A DNA stretch of 64,000 bases from Antedon mediterranea (taxonomy: Eukaryota; Echinodermata; Crinoidea; Comatulida; Antedonidae). Below are positions 11,131 to 23,880 of this stretch, piece after piece. Under the pieces are notes generated by a model. It did no database searches and was not told the origin of the DNA. It saw only the letters and a program-made list of their open reading frames with translations. How positions within the stretch are numbered: the first letter of the stretch is position 1; each line of letters starts with the position of its first letter. The translations under genes were made by a program, and so were the position numbers. The stretch lies in assembly GCF_964355755.1 (NCBI RefSeq), contig NC_092675.1, positions 15,329,312 to 15,393,311 of the forward strand. Direction: 5' to 3'.

Positions 11131-12376
11131 TTACAATCTGTTATCTACTTGTTCCACAGGGTCAATTTCAAGGTCAAAATATCGCTCATCCAACACAAGA
11201 GTACACACAAAAAACACAATAATACTATATTTATTCCTTATGAACTGAGCTCCTTCTGTGTTGTATAAGAGAGTAGTCCTATCATTATGGGGACAAGATT
11301 TCAATCTTATGATCATGCCAGAGCCCTTGTCCTAAGATCATTGTCTTGTCACAGACCATTGTCTTAAATTTGCCAAAAATCTTGCCTTTACAAATCATTC
11401 TGCTAATTTGATTCCTCCCACCAGACCCCAGTTACACGGTAGAACATGCAATGCTGACAAACTAATTTTCTAATAGCCCTATTCCATTTTATACTTAGTT
11501 ACTCAACAAACCCCTTTCCCATCTGGCTCCATCTTCTCTCTTTTCAGTGATTTTTTTTTTTGGGGTATTTTACCGTTCTTTCGCAATATCATATTCGACT
11601 TCAAAACCCATCATGAGCCATTCGAAGTATGGAATTAGACTGGCCTATGATAGAATCTGAAAAAAGTCTATCCTTAAAACCCATCCATCTGCCTGCATGA
11701 TGTCCAGCAAGGAGAATCCATGATTAAACTTTGTTGTGTCTACCCCTGCTTTCTCTCACTCAACAGGTGACATGTGTGTGACAGCATACCTTTTTGTAAG
11801 GGATTTGTAACTTATAAATAGCTGGTTCCTTGTGATGATCCATTGTCTTTTGCAGGGCATAGTGAATAAGTGGAAAAAACTGGGATTTCAATCAAATGGA
11901 TACCGTGTCCAACCCTTGCCTGCTTTGGCGAAGAGCTAGGTAAAATGCAAAGGGAAATTGACTTGCGATAAAAAAAGATGTCCTACCTAGAGTAACAAGA
12001 GCCAAAAGGAATGCTAATTTGCAAGAAAGTTGATGATCTAGAGCATAAAATGACGTAAAAATTGTAAGACCGGTGGTAGGGACATCAGGGAATAATTTCG
12101 CCAGTGTAGCATAGCAAAAAGCTATACAAAACAACCTTTTTGCTACACATTTCTACAATTGTGTAGCAAAAAATACAATACAAAACTATATTTCTTGACT
12201 AAAAAATCAGTTTGATTAGCAATTTTGCTAAACAAAATTTTCAATTTTGGAGGATTTCTATTAAAAATTCCAGCTGACTAATTGGCCTCCCATTATGTGT
12301 CTTGCTGAAATGTAGACACCCAGATGTTACAGGTGCCAAAGCTGGATCAAGCTGTCTGCCCTTACACCATAACACC
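11131..12376 (+). other. Intron segment, nothing recognised
   Basis: No ORF with recognisable homology on either strand. A short inverted repeat TTTTGCTACAC / GTGTAGCAAAA sits near 12137-12172. Confidence 0.5.
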
Positions 12377-13308
12377 AAGACTTGCTCCACACATCGTCGT
12401 TATAATTTTTGTCTGAAAATACAGAATTGTGAAACACGTATAGAAATCGATTTGCATACCGCAAACATTCGATAAGAATGACGTAGGTTATCATACCGTA
12501 TTTGGCTATATGGGGCGGGCGGTATGTAAATATAGATTTCGAACCAACCAAGGATCATTTTGTTTAAAAATGAAAATATCGAGTATGTACAGTGTGCTGA
12601 ATGTACGATCGAGACTGGACAACTGTTGAAATATAAAATCGTGTTGCCAAGTTGTTTTGTTTATTAATTGTCTAGGCCTCCTAAGTAGGATAACTCAACT
12701 CGTACGTAGGCCTATGACCTGCCATAAAACGTCAATAAGGTAGATACCACAACAGAGCTACACCACCACACAGACAGGACAGGCTAGCTAGGAGGACAGG
12801 GTCTGGGTGGGAATTAAATAATCTCTTCATAATAAATCCATTCAATGTTTGATTTGCGAAGAAGCCTATCATTATCAAGAAGAGTTTTCATGTTCTTGGA
12901 GAAAATCCCATCAAATGTTTACCAGACTACTAGGCAATCATATAAAATCATTTCTAGCCTTTAGAAACTTTCATCAATGTACAAAAGTACACACGTGTGT
13001 ACGTCTCCACGCATTGTCTACTCTAAACGTAACATAGCGCATGCGCTACATCTTAGTTGTCGAGTCTTTGAAATTCTAAAATATGAATATTAAACAGCGT
13101 ACGAGTAAGTAGCCAATCGCATGCTGCTGAAACTAGTCAACTGGATAATCTATACACCAAGAATTCTTGGTGTCAAACCACGTGACTTTTGCGTGTTTCC
13201 CCAGACGGAGTATCCAAACTCAAGTAATACACATATGAAACGCCATATGTGCAAAAATATTTATATTTTTACTAATATTAAGACAAAACTCCGTCTGGAG
13301 CCCAGACA
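12377..13308 (+). mobile_element. Hairpin-ended repeat element, copy 1
   Basis: About 930 bp that recur in the same orientation at 44170-45157 with high similarity (for example CGCAAACATTCGATAAGAAT and CCGTATTTGGCTATATGGGG in both). The right end CCGTCTGGAGCCCAGAC is a self-complementary hairpin; the left end (AAGACTTGCTCCA) is more decayed than in copy 2. No ORF of note. Best read as a non-autonomous transposon; its boundaries come from copy 2. Confidence 0.7.
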
Positions 13309-13919
13309 GTAGAGCAGTTAACGCCATAAAAATAGCCAAGTTGTTCACTTTATTACCAAAGCATGAAACTTGCCACAAAGACAACACATTATACTTCATA
13401 ATCACAGCCCTTGAAATAATAAATTTGACTAGACTTGATGTTCGTCAGCATTCACTTACTATAAAATTTGAGAAAGAAGGCCATGCATTTATTCCTCACG
13501 AATCGGCCACTGGACTCACTTTACACTCCAGCAATTTTTGCATAGAAAGATTTTGTAAACCGACCATACTGTCCTTAATAACTGCATTTTATGGTGATTT
13601 TTTAATGTTGGTGTTTGATGACCTATTGTTTTAAAATTTGAATATATAGTCAAATTTTTAACCTATTTGTGAATTTTGGATACAATTCAGTGTTATACTG
13701 CAAATCAAAATGTGTGTTTTTAACCAAATAAACCAGAATGTCCTGCAGAAAGTAAGAATAGGTCACAATTCTAACCGTACAGTGAAAAGCCCAGGTGTTG
13801 CCAAGTCATTCAGGTCAAGCACATCCGCTGTGGGAGAGACTGAAGACTGAGACTTGGCTATTGTGTCGTAATAATATTTTCTCGTGTTTTTAGCCTGTTA
13901 TTATTTAACAATTATACAT
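13309..13919 (+). other. Intron segment, nothing recognised
   Basis: AT-rich; small ORFs here have no recognisable motif. A TGGAG.. short region at about 13790-13860 is slightly GC-richer. Confidence 0.4.
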
Positions 13920-14751
13920 TTTTACATTGCTAAAATAATATTTTTTACTTTTTCCCATTTCTTTATGCTTTCCTCTCTTTTATACACTATATCACATTCC
14001 ATTCTGAATAGAATTCCTTGTTTAAAAGATTTCCATAAATTAAAATAACTTTTATTTGTAACATCACCCAGTATCTTTTGTTTATAAATATATAAAATCA
14101 GTAAGAATATTTCTTGTTCCAATTACCAGATTTTGAAAAGACATGTTTATATGATTGTACTTTTAAAACAATCTCTATTTTTGTCCAAAAACCTTGAATA
14201 AATTTACAAGTGAAAAACATATGCTCCTCATCTCGTACCTCTCCACATCTACCACATATATTAGTATCTTTTAGTTTCCAGATAAACAACCTTTTGTTTG
14301 TTGCTAAAATTCTATTTAACAGTTTGTAATTAAAGTGTATTAATTTTTTATATTTCATTTTACAAACTTTAGACAACCAACATGACTTCCAATCAATATT
14401 CAAATTATGAAAATATTTTTCCCATTTTCCTTGACAAACCGGAGGGACAACAATTTCCTCCACAAAACAGAGATAAATACTCTTTGTTGTGATGTCCTTA
14501 TATCTATTCTTAACGACATTTTCTGTTATATTATAATAACAATTTTTCTCGTATTTGATTATAGTTTTCCATTGTATTGGTATCGCTTTTTAATAAGCAC
14601 ATGTATTCATTTAACCAGTTTGCTTTGTACTTTAATTTTACCAACAATTCTTTTGAAGTTATGAATCTATTTTCTTTTATAATATCCTTCACTAAAATAA
14701 TACCACATTCAATCCAATGTTTATAACATAGTGATTGGTTTTTAAGTTGTA
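13920..14751 (-). mobile_element. Tx1/L1-like LINE ORF2 C-terminus (downstream part of split element)
   Basis: Minus-strand protein pieces typical of the region after the reverse transcriptase in L1/Tx1 elements. At 14100-14463 is KLIHFNYKLLNRILATNKRL, then a zinc-knuckle-like CGRC-x7-H-x4-C (CGEVRDEEHMFFTC). At 13922-14122 is a tail of the type KSFKQGILFRMECDIVYKRE. At 14560-14751 is LIQLKNQSLCYKHWIECGI. Frameshifts occur near 14100 and 14500. The upstream part of the same ORF lies at 18488-18850, beyond a TTAA-flanked insertion. Confidence 0.8.
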
Positions 14752-17700
14752 TTAAGAGCCATTGTCTGTAAGAATCAAAGAAATATCAAAAAGAGTGGCA
14801 GACTCTAAAAAATGGATTTCTTTCAAATTTTGCACATGGCTATATATGTGTTGAGAGAAATCAAATATGAAGTATTTTTTATTTCACACGTATATTTCCA
14901 TGGCAACGGCCAAATTTGTGTTTTTGACAAATTTTGTCCTTTTTTAAGGTTTTTTAAAATGGATATTGGTACTACTTTGATGAACGATATTTTTGTTTTG
15001 TTCATTTGATTATAAAAAATAATTAGTGTATGCATAATAACAATGCATTGTGTACCTGTTTCAAATTATTATTTTTTTTTTTATTTCATACTTTGGGCGA
15101 TACCATTTATTTAAAAAGGGGTGTTTTTCACTTTTTTAAAATTGTTCAATGCAACTAAACTTTACTTCACCATAACGCCCAAAGTGGTGTATTTTTTTAG
15201 CTGATTTATTACAAATAGGTAGTTCTAATGTTTACTAATTGATTTCTAAAATAAAATACTGGGGTAAATTTAAAATCTACAAGCAGTGTTGCGAGAAACA
15301 TAGGCATTTTTATAAAAAAAAAACATGGTATATTAGTAAAAACATTTTATTTTCTTTGATTATTTGATTTGAAACTCATTGGTCAGAAAAATTCTTAATT
15401 TTTTATATAGTTCTAGTTGTGTTGTGAGAAAAAAAAAATTTTAATTATAGATTCTGTAATTCCCAGTTTTAATGTCATTTTATAGGTTATATCCTCTGGA
15501 AAGTTGAATAAATTATCAGATCGTTGTGAATTTTAATCTTTGCAACAGATTACTCCTCTCTTATTTTGAAGCTCCTCTTTCATTTGTTTACTTCTTTTAT
15601 TTGCTAACCTAAGCAGATCCCACATGCCCATCCACCACCACTTTCGACTACCACCCCTCCTCCCCACCCCACCCCGACTATAACCACAAAAAGATAAACT
15701 GCAACACTTTGGTCGATCATCCACTATAGAGTGTCAAATGCATGCATTCAAGCACCACCCACACTGCCGCTACTATCGCCCCAATGAATAGACGGATTCA
15801 AACTCCTCCATCCCACCCCCTCCCCCTTTCTCCAAGCCCCCACCCACCCCAAGTTAAAAATTGCAATGCAAAAGATAAGACATAAAGTTAAGTTTTTAGA
15901 CCCTCGCCTTCAACTCCCTAACTATTTAAAAGTCCTGGATCCACCACTTTCCCCTCCCCAAAATAGAACCAATCAAAAGTCAATGATATACTCAGGTATG
16001 TTAATGCTAATAACAAATATTGAAGCCCTGATTTGAAATTTCATTTCATTTAAGGTCAGCATGTAAAATATCACACTTTATTATTAAATATTGGTTTTAA
16101 ATTCTATATTTTTTTTACTGTGATGGTTGGATTCAGTAGTAATTATTAATTAATAAATTATCTGATAATTATTTAATTTCCCTTAGTTATGCATAGCAAC
16201 AGTTACTATGGTAACTAAAATTGAGATATTCTTTAGATTTTGCATATTTATCTTATACAAATTTAAATTTGTAGATTATTAGCAGGCATGCCTTATTTTG
16301 TATTTTCAAATTACCGTTTCACAAGGTCATATTCGTAAGCACTTTCTTCTGTGATTATTTTTATTCATGAAAACCCCATATTTTATTTACAGCGGCCACC
16401 TCCCTTAACGGACGCACTTTGAAAAGCCTGTTTGTTCTTCCTATCTAATTAGTGCATTTGGTGCTTACCGTATAAGCAGCTGCGGGCACCTTTTTTATAC
16501 AAAAAATGAGATTTTTTGTAAGCGGCCAATCGAAAAATGTGATACTTATTGCATGGACCTATGAATTAGAGGTGCATGTTTATTGTATTTCTTTATAGCT
16601 TTATTTTAAAGAGGTTTTAAAATGAAGAGATGAGAAAACTACTCAAATTTTGACCGACCATTTTTCATATAATAAAAGTTTTTAAAATTTGTCTGAAAAG
16701 CTAAAAAATACTAAACCACCTGATTATAAATAATAATAGGCCTACAATTATAAGCGGCCACTTTTCCAGGTCCCGAGGGTGGCCACTTATGGGAGGTTCA
16801 ACTGTATTTAAAAAAACAATTATCCTTAGTTACGCATAGAAACAGGTTCTAAGATAACATAAATAATACATTTTGACATAACTTGACCCAACAAATGACC
16901 CTTTCACAAGATCAGACATTTTCTGGGATTCAGTAAATTTGGGAAAAGGTAGTAAAGCTATGTAATTAATTGTTTGTAGTCATGAAACCCCATATTAAAA
17001 ATATTGTACTTAGTTACATATAGAAACAGTTGCTACAATACACTATAGGTAAAATGTTGATGTCATTTGACCTCAATATGTAAAATATTTTTTTTGTCAT
17101 GAAAACTCCATATTTAATTTTTTTTTTTAAATATCATTAGTTACGTAAACAGGTTTACCTTTATTCAAGACTTTCTTTCTGAGATTATTAGGATTCAGTA
17201 TTTAAAGTAAATTTGGCAAAAAGTAGAAATGTAAAACTATGTAGAAAAAATGTTTTGTATTTATGAAAAACCCCTTATTTTTTTGAAATTTTCGCATAGA
17301 AACAGTTACTATGGTAAAATGTTGACCTCAAAATGAATGAATTTACAAGGTCAAGTTTGTCATTAATGGAATGCAGTAGAAGTAAAATTGAGAAAAATTA
17401 CAAATGCAATCAATTCTTCGTATTTATAAAAACGCCATTTTTTACGTTTAAAAAAAAATTACTTTCCTTAGTTACACATAGAAATGGTTGCTAAGGTAAC
17501 ACTATAGGTAAAATATGAAAATTGTTGAGAATTGTTATGAACTATCTTGTAAATTTTGATAAAACATTAATAGTTGTAGTAAAGTGGGGACCTGTCCTGT
17601 TTTGCATTCTGACCCCTTTTGACCTCAAATGACCTATTTACAAGGTCAGATTTTTTGGGAGGTCTTTCTGTATCTCTTTACACAAAATTGATTTAAAAAT

Positions 17701-18487
17701 TTATAAAAACCATTGACGCAATTATTTCCAAGTTTAACATTATTTTCCACAACTAAATATTTCAATGCAAAATACTGTTTTTCTGGCAATTAATTGAAAT
17801 AAACCTGGCAACACATTCTCCTATTTTATCTAAACTATTCGTATGACTCTAGTTGCATTATGACAAGCCACATATACATTTTATTATTGGATTAGCCATA
17901 ATTAAATTGTGTTTCATGTGTTTTGTTTGTTGATATTTGGTTATCTTTTTTGTATTTTTCGTATTTTCCTGGCAACACAAAACCTATGTACGAAATTTAC
18001 CCCAGTGTTTTTTTCCTGATTATTGTTGAAAAACCTATTGACTATCAAATTAAAAAACCTCATTGATTTAAAAACACCACTTTGGAAGTTATAGGTACGT
18101 TTATGAGGTATACTTTTTAAAAACACCCCTTTTTAAAATAATGGTATCAACCAAACTCCATTTTGTAATTTATTTTTTTCTACATTAAATGGAACTCAAT
18201 ACATGTTGTTTACACTGCTATAAACAAAAACTGTATACTGTAAGTATTTTTGGTTAAAATAAGTATACAAGTTTGTACTTTTTCACTATAGAAAATCTGT
18301 GAAAAATGGCAAAAAACATCAAAATTTGGATAATTGACCGTTGTCATGGCAACGGAGGCTAAAAATTAAAATGAATGTTGTAGATATGCTTTTTATTGAA
18401 ATGTCTATTCATGGTAAAAATTTGAGAGAAATCCATTTTTTTACATCTGCCACCAAATCTTTGATTTTTACAGACAATGGCTCTTAA
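14752..18487. mobile_element. Fold-back DNA transposon with TTAA target duplication
   Basis: TTAA at 14752-14755 and 18484-18487 flank inverted ends GAGCCATTGTCTGTAA-type. The arms continue imperfectly for about 550 bp each; for example ACTGGGGTAAATTT near 15260 pairs with AAATTTACCCCAGT near 17995. The interior (about 16000-17650) is a degenerate tandem repeat of 150-200 bp carrying CCTTAGTTACGCATAGAAAC. There is no transposase ORF, so it is non-autonomous. Deleting it with one TTAA restores the LINE frame in which it sits (GNK-L-IQLKNQ), which confirms the boundaries. TTAA points to piggyBac- or Kolobok-type integration; which one is not decided. Confidence 0.88.
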
Positions 18488-18850
18488 CTTATTACCCCAC
18501 AACTGTTCATTCATTATATCATCATATGTGTCTACACTTCTTTTATAGCAATTATTATACTTTATGCATGCTTTCAACATACTCTCATAAAACATAGGCA
18601 TTTTATGTATAAAGTGGTTTTCATCTGTCATGTTAAAAAGAATATTTTCTGAACATAAATTATTAATATAAAATTTTGGAATAAATTTCCATTTTGCTTC
18701 ATCTTCATGTAACAACCTTTTTAGCCATGTGACATTAAGTGCTTTTGTATGTAATTTAAAATCTGGCATTTTAATTCCACCTTCGTTTAGGTTTCCAATT
18801 AAGGTTTTACTTTTTATTTTTTTCCGCTTCTACGTGCCAAATTCTCTTCC
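18488..18850 (-). mobile_element. Tx1/L1-like LINE ORF2 fragment (upstream part of split element)
   Basis: Minus strand, encodes KSKTLIGNLNEGGIKMPDF, HTKALNVTWLKRLL, then KWKFIPKFYINN and DIMNEQLWGNK. 'GG(I/L)...D....KALK..WLKRLL' and 'LWGN(K)..I' are characteristic of L1/Tx1-type ORF2 proteins after the reverse transcriptase domain. It joins in frame to the segment at 14751 once the fold-back element is removed. Upstream of about 18850 the LINE is truncated; no reverse transcriptase core is present here. Confidence 0.8.
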
Positions 18851-19091
18851 AATTCTTATATTTATTTGCTCAATTCATTATCTTTCGAAATTGTCATCTT
18901 CAAGTTTTTTTTGATAATTTCATCATACCAAAAAATTTGAACATGATGTGTGTCCCATAATTTCACCAATGTTACACTGTATAGGTATACTGTATATATT
19001 CTATATGGCATATAGGCACAACTCAGCACTATAAGCTTTAATGCATCAGGTCATAGGATGCATAAATCAACATTATTTTATCAATCGTATC

Positions 19092-21544
19092 TTAAAGATG
19101 TATTGTCCCCCTGAAAAAAAAAAATTTTTCAATATTTTTGTTGAATAGGCCATTTTAATTGCACATAAAAGTTATTCACTTTGACCTCAATTTGGATTGA
19201 AAAAAATAATTTTTTACACGGGAAAATCGCAATTTAATGCAAAAATTAACCAACCGGAAGCTATTTGTCTGGAAGACAAATGTGTTCCGGTTTAATTTAA
19301 CCCTTGACCTGAGTTAGCTCATAAATATTCATATTGTATGGATACATCATGTGGATGATGATGCTTTCCAAATCAACAGCCAACAACGATAGCAATGCAT
19401 GCGTGCGAGAGAGTCGAGTAGTGATGCGAGACGAATCTTGAAGAAAACACGAAAACTATAGCTAGCAGAATGCTAAGTTAGAATTACAGTTGGTAACTTT
19501 GATGTTGAATCTTATTCATTTAGGTGAGTTTCGCTAACAGGAGAGGCCTAGCAAGGCCTAGGCCCGAATTTGCTGCTACTGTACTACTAGTCTACTACTA
19601 GCACTGACAGTCTCGAGTAGCCTAACTGCTGCCTACTTCTGTCTCTAGAAGTAGAGTGTAGTAGGCCTAGGCAGTACACTGCTAGCTAGGGCTACAGTAG
19701 ACCACCACCAGAAGGGATGTATTTTTGCTTCTATCATAATGAATTGGTTTAATTTTTAAAGATTTCAACTATCTATTCGGCAGTGAAAATTAAAAAAAAG
19801 AAGAAAATCTAAATATTGTTTTGGATGTTTTACTGATGCAATATTTTAAAAATATTTTCTGTATCAAATGCAATAGGTTCAAATTAACATTCCGCAAATA
19901 AACATTTTATGCAGATATTTTGACACAAATTTCCTTTTTTTTTAGGTTGATTGATTGAACAATAAGAGCAAGTAGTGAGAAACATAAAATGTATCGTACA
20001 GTGGCAACATTCACAATTTATTGAAACGTTTCTTACTATTAAAATGACACTTTGTAATGGATGTGAGCGATCTTAGAAGACTATAGCTGTCGTAATTACT
20101 GCCACAATCAACACATTGATAATTAGTAGACAAATTGACACAAAAAACAATACAGGAATTCAATAAGATATACTGTATATATATATTTTATTAACTCCTT
20201 TTGCACTGTAATATTTACAGTAAAATTATGAAGTGTAAGTAAATTTGAAGAATTTATCCTGTGTACTGTTGTAGTAGTTTTTTTTTATTTATTGAATGTT
20301 ATGTTTACAAAATAATATACTGTACATATAATACAAAAAAAATTATACAATATTTTACAAGCTGGACAAGAACATATTGGCCGAATGCAGCAGGAGAGTC
20401 GGAAATATTTTTCCTGCAATATCCAATCATATTCCAATACCGAGTCTATCATTGTTGTCTTTGGGTGACCTCTGTTCCAGTCTTCATCAGCTCAACGTCT
20501 TTAAAAAAAGTAAAAGCAAAGTATGAAAATCTGGAAAAAATAGATCATGCATATTTAGTGCAAAATTGGGCTAGTGAAATTGCTTACTTTGACATAGTCA
20601 AATAAGTATACTACCTTTCTATGGTAATTAAAACACATTACTTATAATGTTATAACTTATAAAAAGAGAAAATAAACATTTGACTTACTACAGTACAGAG
20701 AACATTTGTTTGTGTTGTAAAATGGCTAAGCTGGCTTTTCCCCTCTGTCTACTTGTACAGTGCTGCTGAAAGGTTCTCAATTTCAGGCTTGTATTGCAAC
20801 CATTTTCCCTGAAAAATGTTTATTTTATTTTTATCATAAAAATTAGTTAAACAAGCTTCAACTGTAAATATATATGGTACAGCAAGCTGGCTGTATTTTC
20901 GGAATGTAGCTAAGATTGATGGCATATAGCCTAGGCCAGTCTATGAAGAGTACAATGTATAGGGCCTAGCTGGGCATATTCTGCAGGGACCCGATTGTCA
21001 CAGTCTGCTTGCTACTACTAGCCTAGTAATATGCAGCAGCATGTATTAATTATTCTAGGCCTAGCCCTGAACTGAAAAAATCCCAGGCTAAGTTAATTAA
21101 TTTACCTTCCTGTTATTATTGCGTTATATATATTATTATATTTAAAATAACCGTCTAGGCCTACTTACCGACAAATTAACAGCTCAGCTTTACATATTTA
21201 TACGATCAGGCCAGGGAAACCCACAGTCGAGTCGCGTCGATCTCTGGTGGTGGTGTTGTACATACAACGTGCATCGTCCATTGTTAGATCAGATCTCTGC
21301 TGTGTGGATGCTCATTAACATATCATGCATATGTATGAGTTAGCTCTACCGGCCTAATTTCTGAGCCGATGAGTTCGAAAAAATGGTAAACTTATTTTGA
21401 TTTTTTTATAAGCGAAATCAATATTTTTTTCGGATTTTTTTTTGGTGGAAGTGAATAACTTTATGTTAACTACAAAAGGGTCTATTCAAAATTTGATTTT
21501 TTTCATCTTTATTTTTCATTTTTTGGGGGACAATACATCTTTAA
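19092..21544. mobile_element. Second TTAA-flanked TIR element, 2.4 kb
   Basis: TTAA (19092-19095) and TTAA (21541-21544) flank inverted ends AGATGTATTGTCCCCC / GGGGGACAATACATCT. The arms continue imperfectly for about 250 bp: GAGTTAGCTCAT near 19310 matches ATGAGTTAGCTC near 21335 in inverted order, and GTTATTCACTT near 19170 pairs with AAGTGAATAAC near 21450. A small ORF at 20261-20605 (114 codons) has no recognisable domain. Different TIR sequence from the 14752 element but the same target site. Probably non-autonomous. Confidence 0.85.
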
Positions 21545-21754
21545 CATATGTGTATGTTTTAAAAAATTTAATGTCAGTAAAATTATAAAAAATTATCACC
21601 TATAATTCGTCAAAGTGACCAATTAAATTCTAGTTATTAATCTTGATTTTTAATATAGGCTTAGTATTTATGTATCAATTCTTGTCATAAAAACTGAATC
21701 GAATCTGAAAGGAAAGCGAAATATAATTTTATTTATGTTATGTCTTGAATGTAG

Positions 21755-21982
21755 ATTCATCGTAGAATACAGCATGATGACGGACGAGGTGTTGGTGAAC
21801 CACTAAATGAGACTGGACAGTTTGGAGATGGTCTAATCATACGTGGCAAACACTTTGTATTGTTGTCGTCACCGGCTAAATCAGCGAGTCTTCATCGTAA
21901 CTTAGCTGAACAACTTTACATGGCACCATCTATATCTTTCTTTAAGGCTTCTGCTGATTGGCAAATAAAATACAATTTAAGT
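21755..21982 (+). CDS. MAN2B1: Lysosomal alpha-mannosidase exon
   Basis: 228 nt, 76 residues, phase 0. It opens IHRRIQHDDGRGVGEPLNE, equivalent to the 'HRR...DDGRGV.EPL.E' segment of the family, followed by G.GL.IRGKHFVLL and an alpha/beta stretch ending QIKYNLS. The acceptor is ATGTAG and the donor AGT|GTGAGT. NET and NLS (completed across the junction) could be glycosylated. Confidence 0.92.
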
Positions 21983-22160
21983 GTGAGTCATTCTTAACCT
22001 TTTTGAATAGTAAAAGTCAACAAATTACAATAATAAAAATATATATATTTATATTTTTCAATTCTATTCCTTTGAGAATTCTAATATAAAAAAATAACAA
22101 TTCTTTATGTTAAACCAGTAATTAAATACATTGTGCGATGTATATTTTGTCATTTTACAG

Positions 22161-22310
22161 GGTTCATTCTTGCATAAAAATCTTCCTGCTAATGTGCATC
22201 TTTTGACTCTTGAATTATGGGATAGTAACACTGCACTTATTCGTCTTGAGCATCAGTATGAGAAGGATGAAGACCCAGACTTGTCAACAAATGTTACTGT
22301 GTCATTCAAG
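22161..22310 (+). CDS. MAN2B1: Lysosomal alpha-mannosidase exon
   Basis: 150 nt, 50 residues, phase 0. It contains LPANVHLLTLELW, ALIRLEHQYEKDED and NVTVSFK, matching 'LPPSVHLLTL.SW', 'LLRLEHQ' and 'PVTLNL' of vertebrate MAN2B1. The acceptor is TTTTACAG and the donor AAG|GTAATT. Only 178 bases separate it from the previous exon, while the following intron is 19 kb. Confidence 0.92.
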
Positions 22311-23180
22311 GTAATTACAATAAAGCTAGTTTGTAAAAAAAATGTATTTACAGTACCAACTACAAAAAATCTACCTTGCAGACATTTAAACAGTGTTTAG
22401 CCGGCCAACCGTATCAACTGATCGCATCGTTGGAGTTTTAATTAATTACATGTATCCCTGGAACATAATGCATTTCATAATTCACTGTTACAGTATCTCA
22501 GTGAGTAAAATGCTGTGGCCATTGATATCAATGCTCAGTATAGTCGAGTTTGAATCTGCAAAACGTGTAAACAAAAAGTATCACCGCTTAAAGGAAAGGG
22601 ACACCCTAATATTTTACTTAACTATTATAAAAGTAACCCTACCAACAAAACTATACCACAAGTTAATTACAAAAGTAGGAAATAAGATAACAAAGCTCCG
22701 ACAAAAAAAATATCAAAACCATTGACATTTTTAAAAATGTAAATGAATAAACACACACAAACAAAACAAATGCAAGTGGCTTGATTTTTGTTGAACATGA
22801 AAACAACTTACCATGTACCTATTACCACCACATTTACAGAAAACAATTAATTAACAATAAATATAACAATGTGTGAGCAATATGAGGTCATTTGTATGAT
22901 TTTGGTTGTGTTTCCGCAGCAATGTATTTTTCATAGGATTTATGTCTACTTTTTTGTTTTATCTATAGGTAAATGTGAATAATACACCGCAAAAAACTCT
23001 GAAATATAATAATAATAATAATTTATTGGCACTGCACTTTTTTAATCAGTGGCACACTTCAACTTGTGGAGGCACGTCCAAAGAAACAAAATATAACAAT
23101 AAAAAAAATTAAAAAAATGGAAATGTACATTCCTACTAAAAAACAACGACTAAAATTAACAGATATAGTACAGACAAAAA
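22311..23180 (+). other. Intron segment between exon 7 and the Penelope-like remnant
   Basis: No host exon. A (AAT)n stretch at about 23008-23025 is followed by TTTATTGGCACTGCAC and ATCAGTGGCACAC, resembling a minus-strand non-LTR 3' tail. Otherwise unassigned. Confidence 0.4.
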
Positions 23181-23426
23181 TATGTATAAACATATGTATA
23201 AATCTGTTTTTGTGATGGTAAAAAAACACTCCATCGATCCTAAGATTGGACCTCATTTGGCACGGGTTAATCCAGTTCCAGGCAGATTTTACTTCTTACC
23301 TAAAATCTACAAAGCAGGCAATCCTGGTAGACCCATTATTTCGGGCAATGGCACTGCTACAGAGAAAATTTCTGAATATGTGGATGATACTTAGACCATA
23401 TGTAATATCCCTTCATACATTCATAA
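23181..23426 (+). mobile_element. Penelope-like element, reverse transcriptase N-terminal part
   Basis: Encodes HSIDPKIGPHLARVNPVPGR, FYFLPKIYKAGNPGRPIISG and ATEKISEYVDD, the classical Penelope-like sequence (F..LPK.HK....PGRPI.S...S.TE..S...D). A one-base frameshift after GATGAT shifts to the RPYVISLHTFI frame. The element is then interrupted by the 3.2 kb TIR element and resumes at 26655. Its 5' end is not defined. Confidence 0.85.
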
Positions 23427-23867
23427 TCCGGTGGCAGGAGGGGGAAATCACCACCCGAAAGGGGACAAATTGCCATCAAACTTTTCTAGACCAGAATTTT
23501 CCGTAGATTACGAATATGGAAGGTAATCGATCAGGATAGGAAGCGTTTTCGAGATATAAGGGGTCAAAGTTCAAAATTGACCAATTACAACAAAGTATGT
23601 ATATGTATTATAACAAATTTATTGAAGCACAATTTGGTCTTTTATTACATTTTTATGATTATAGGTGTCTATTCAAACACCTTATGAAAAAAAAAATCCT
23701 TTGTGATTAAGGGTCAAATGTCAATATTGACCTATAAAACCAAATAAAAACTAATGTTTAATAAAAATTGGATGTTTTCTCATCCTGTTAATCAATCATA
23801 CGCAATGTAAAAGAGTGAATGCATCATTTCATCAGTTGACATAAGGTCAATTTCCTCAGTTGACGTA

Positions 23868-23880
23868 AGGTCAAAGGTCA
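23868..23880 (+). promoter_or_regulatory. Exact DR1 nuclear-receptor-type motif in TE
   Basis: AGGTCAAAGGTCA, an exact direct repeat with one-base spacing, the consensus bound by HNF4/RXR/COUP-TF-type receptors. The homologous site in the second copy of the element (47707-47719, opposite strand) is also exact. Function is unknown; this is a sequence match only. Confidence 0.5.

Noticed and set aside
13420-13634. 97-codon ORF (13341-13634) as an exon of the mannosidase gene
   Set aside because: No matching family segment: exons before and after already join without a gap.
20261-20605. 114-codon ORF inside the 19092 TTAA element as a possible transposase
   Set aside because: No catalytic acidic residues or zinc-binding pattern recognisable; too short and AT-biased.
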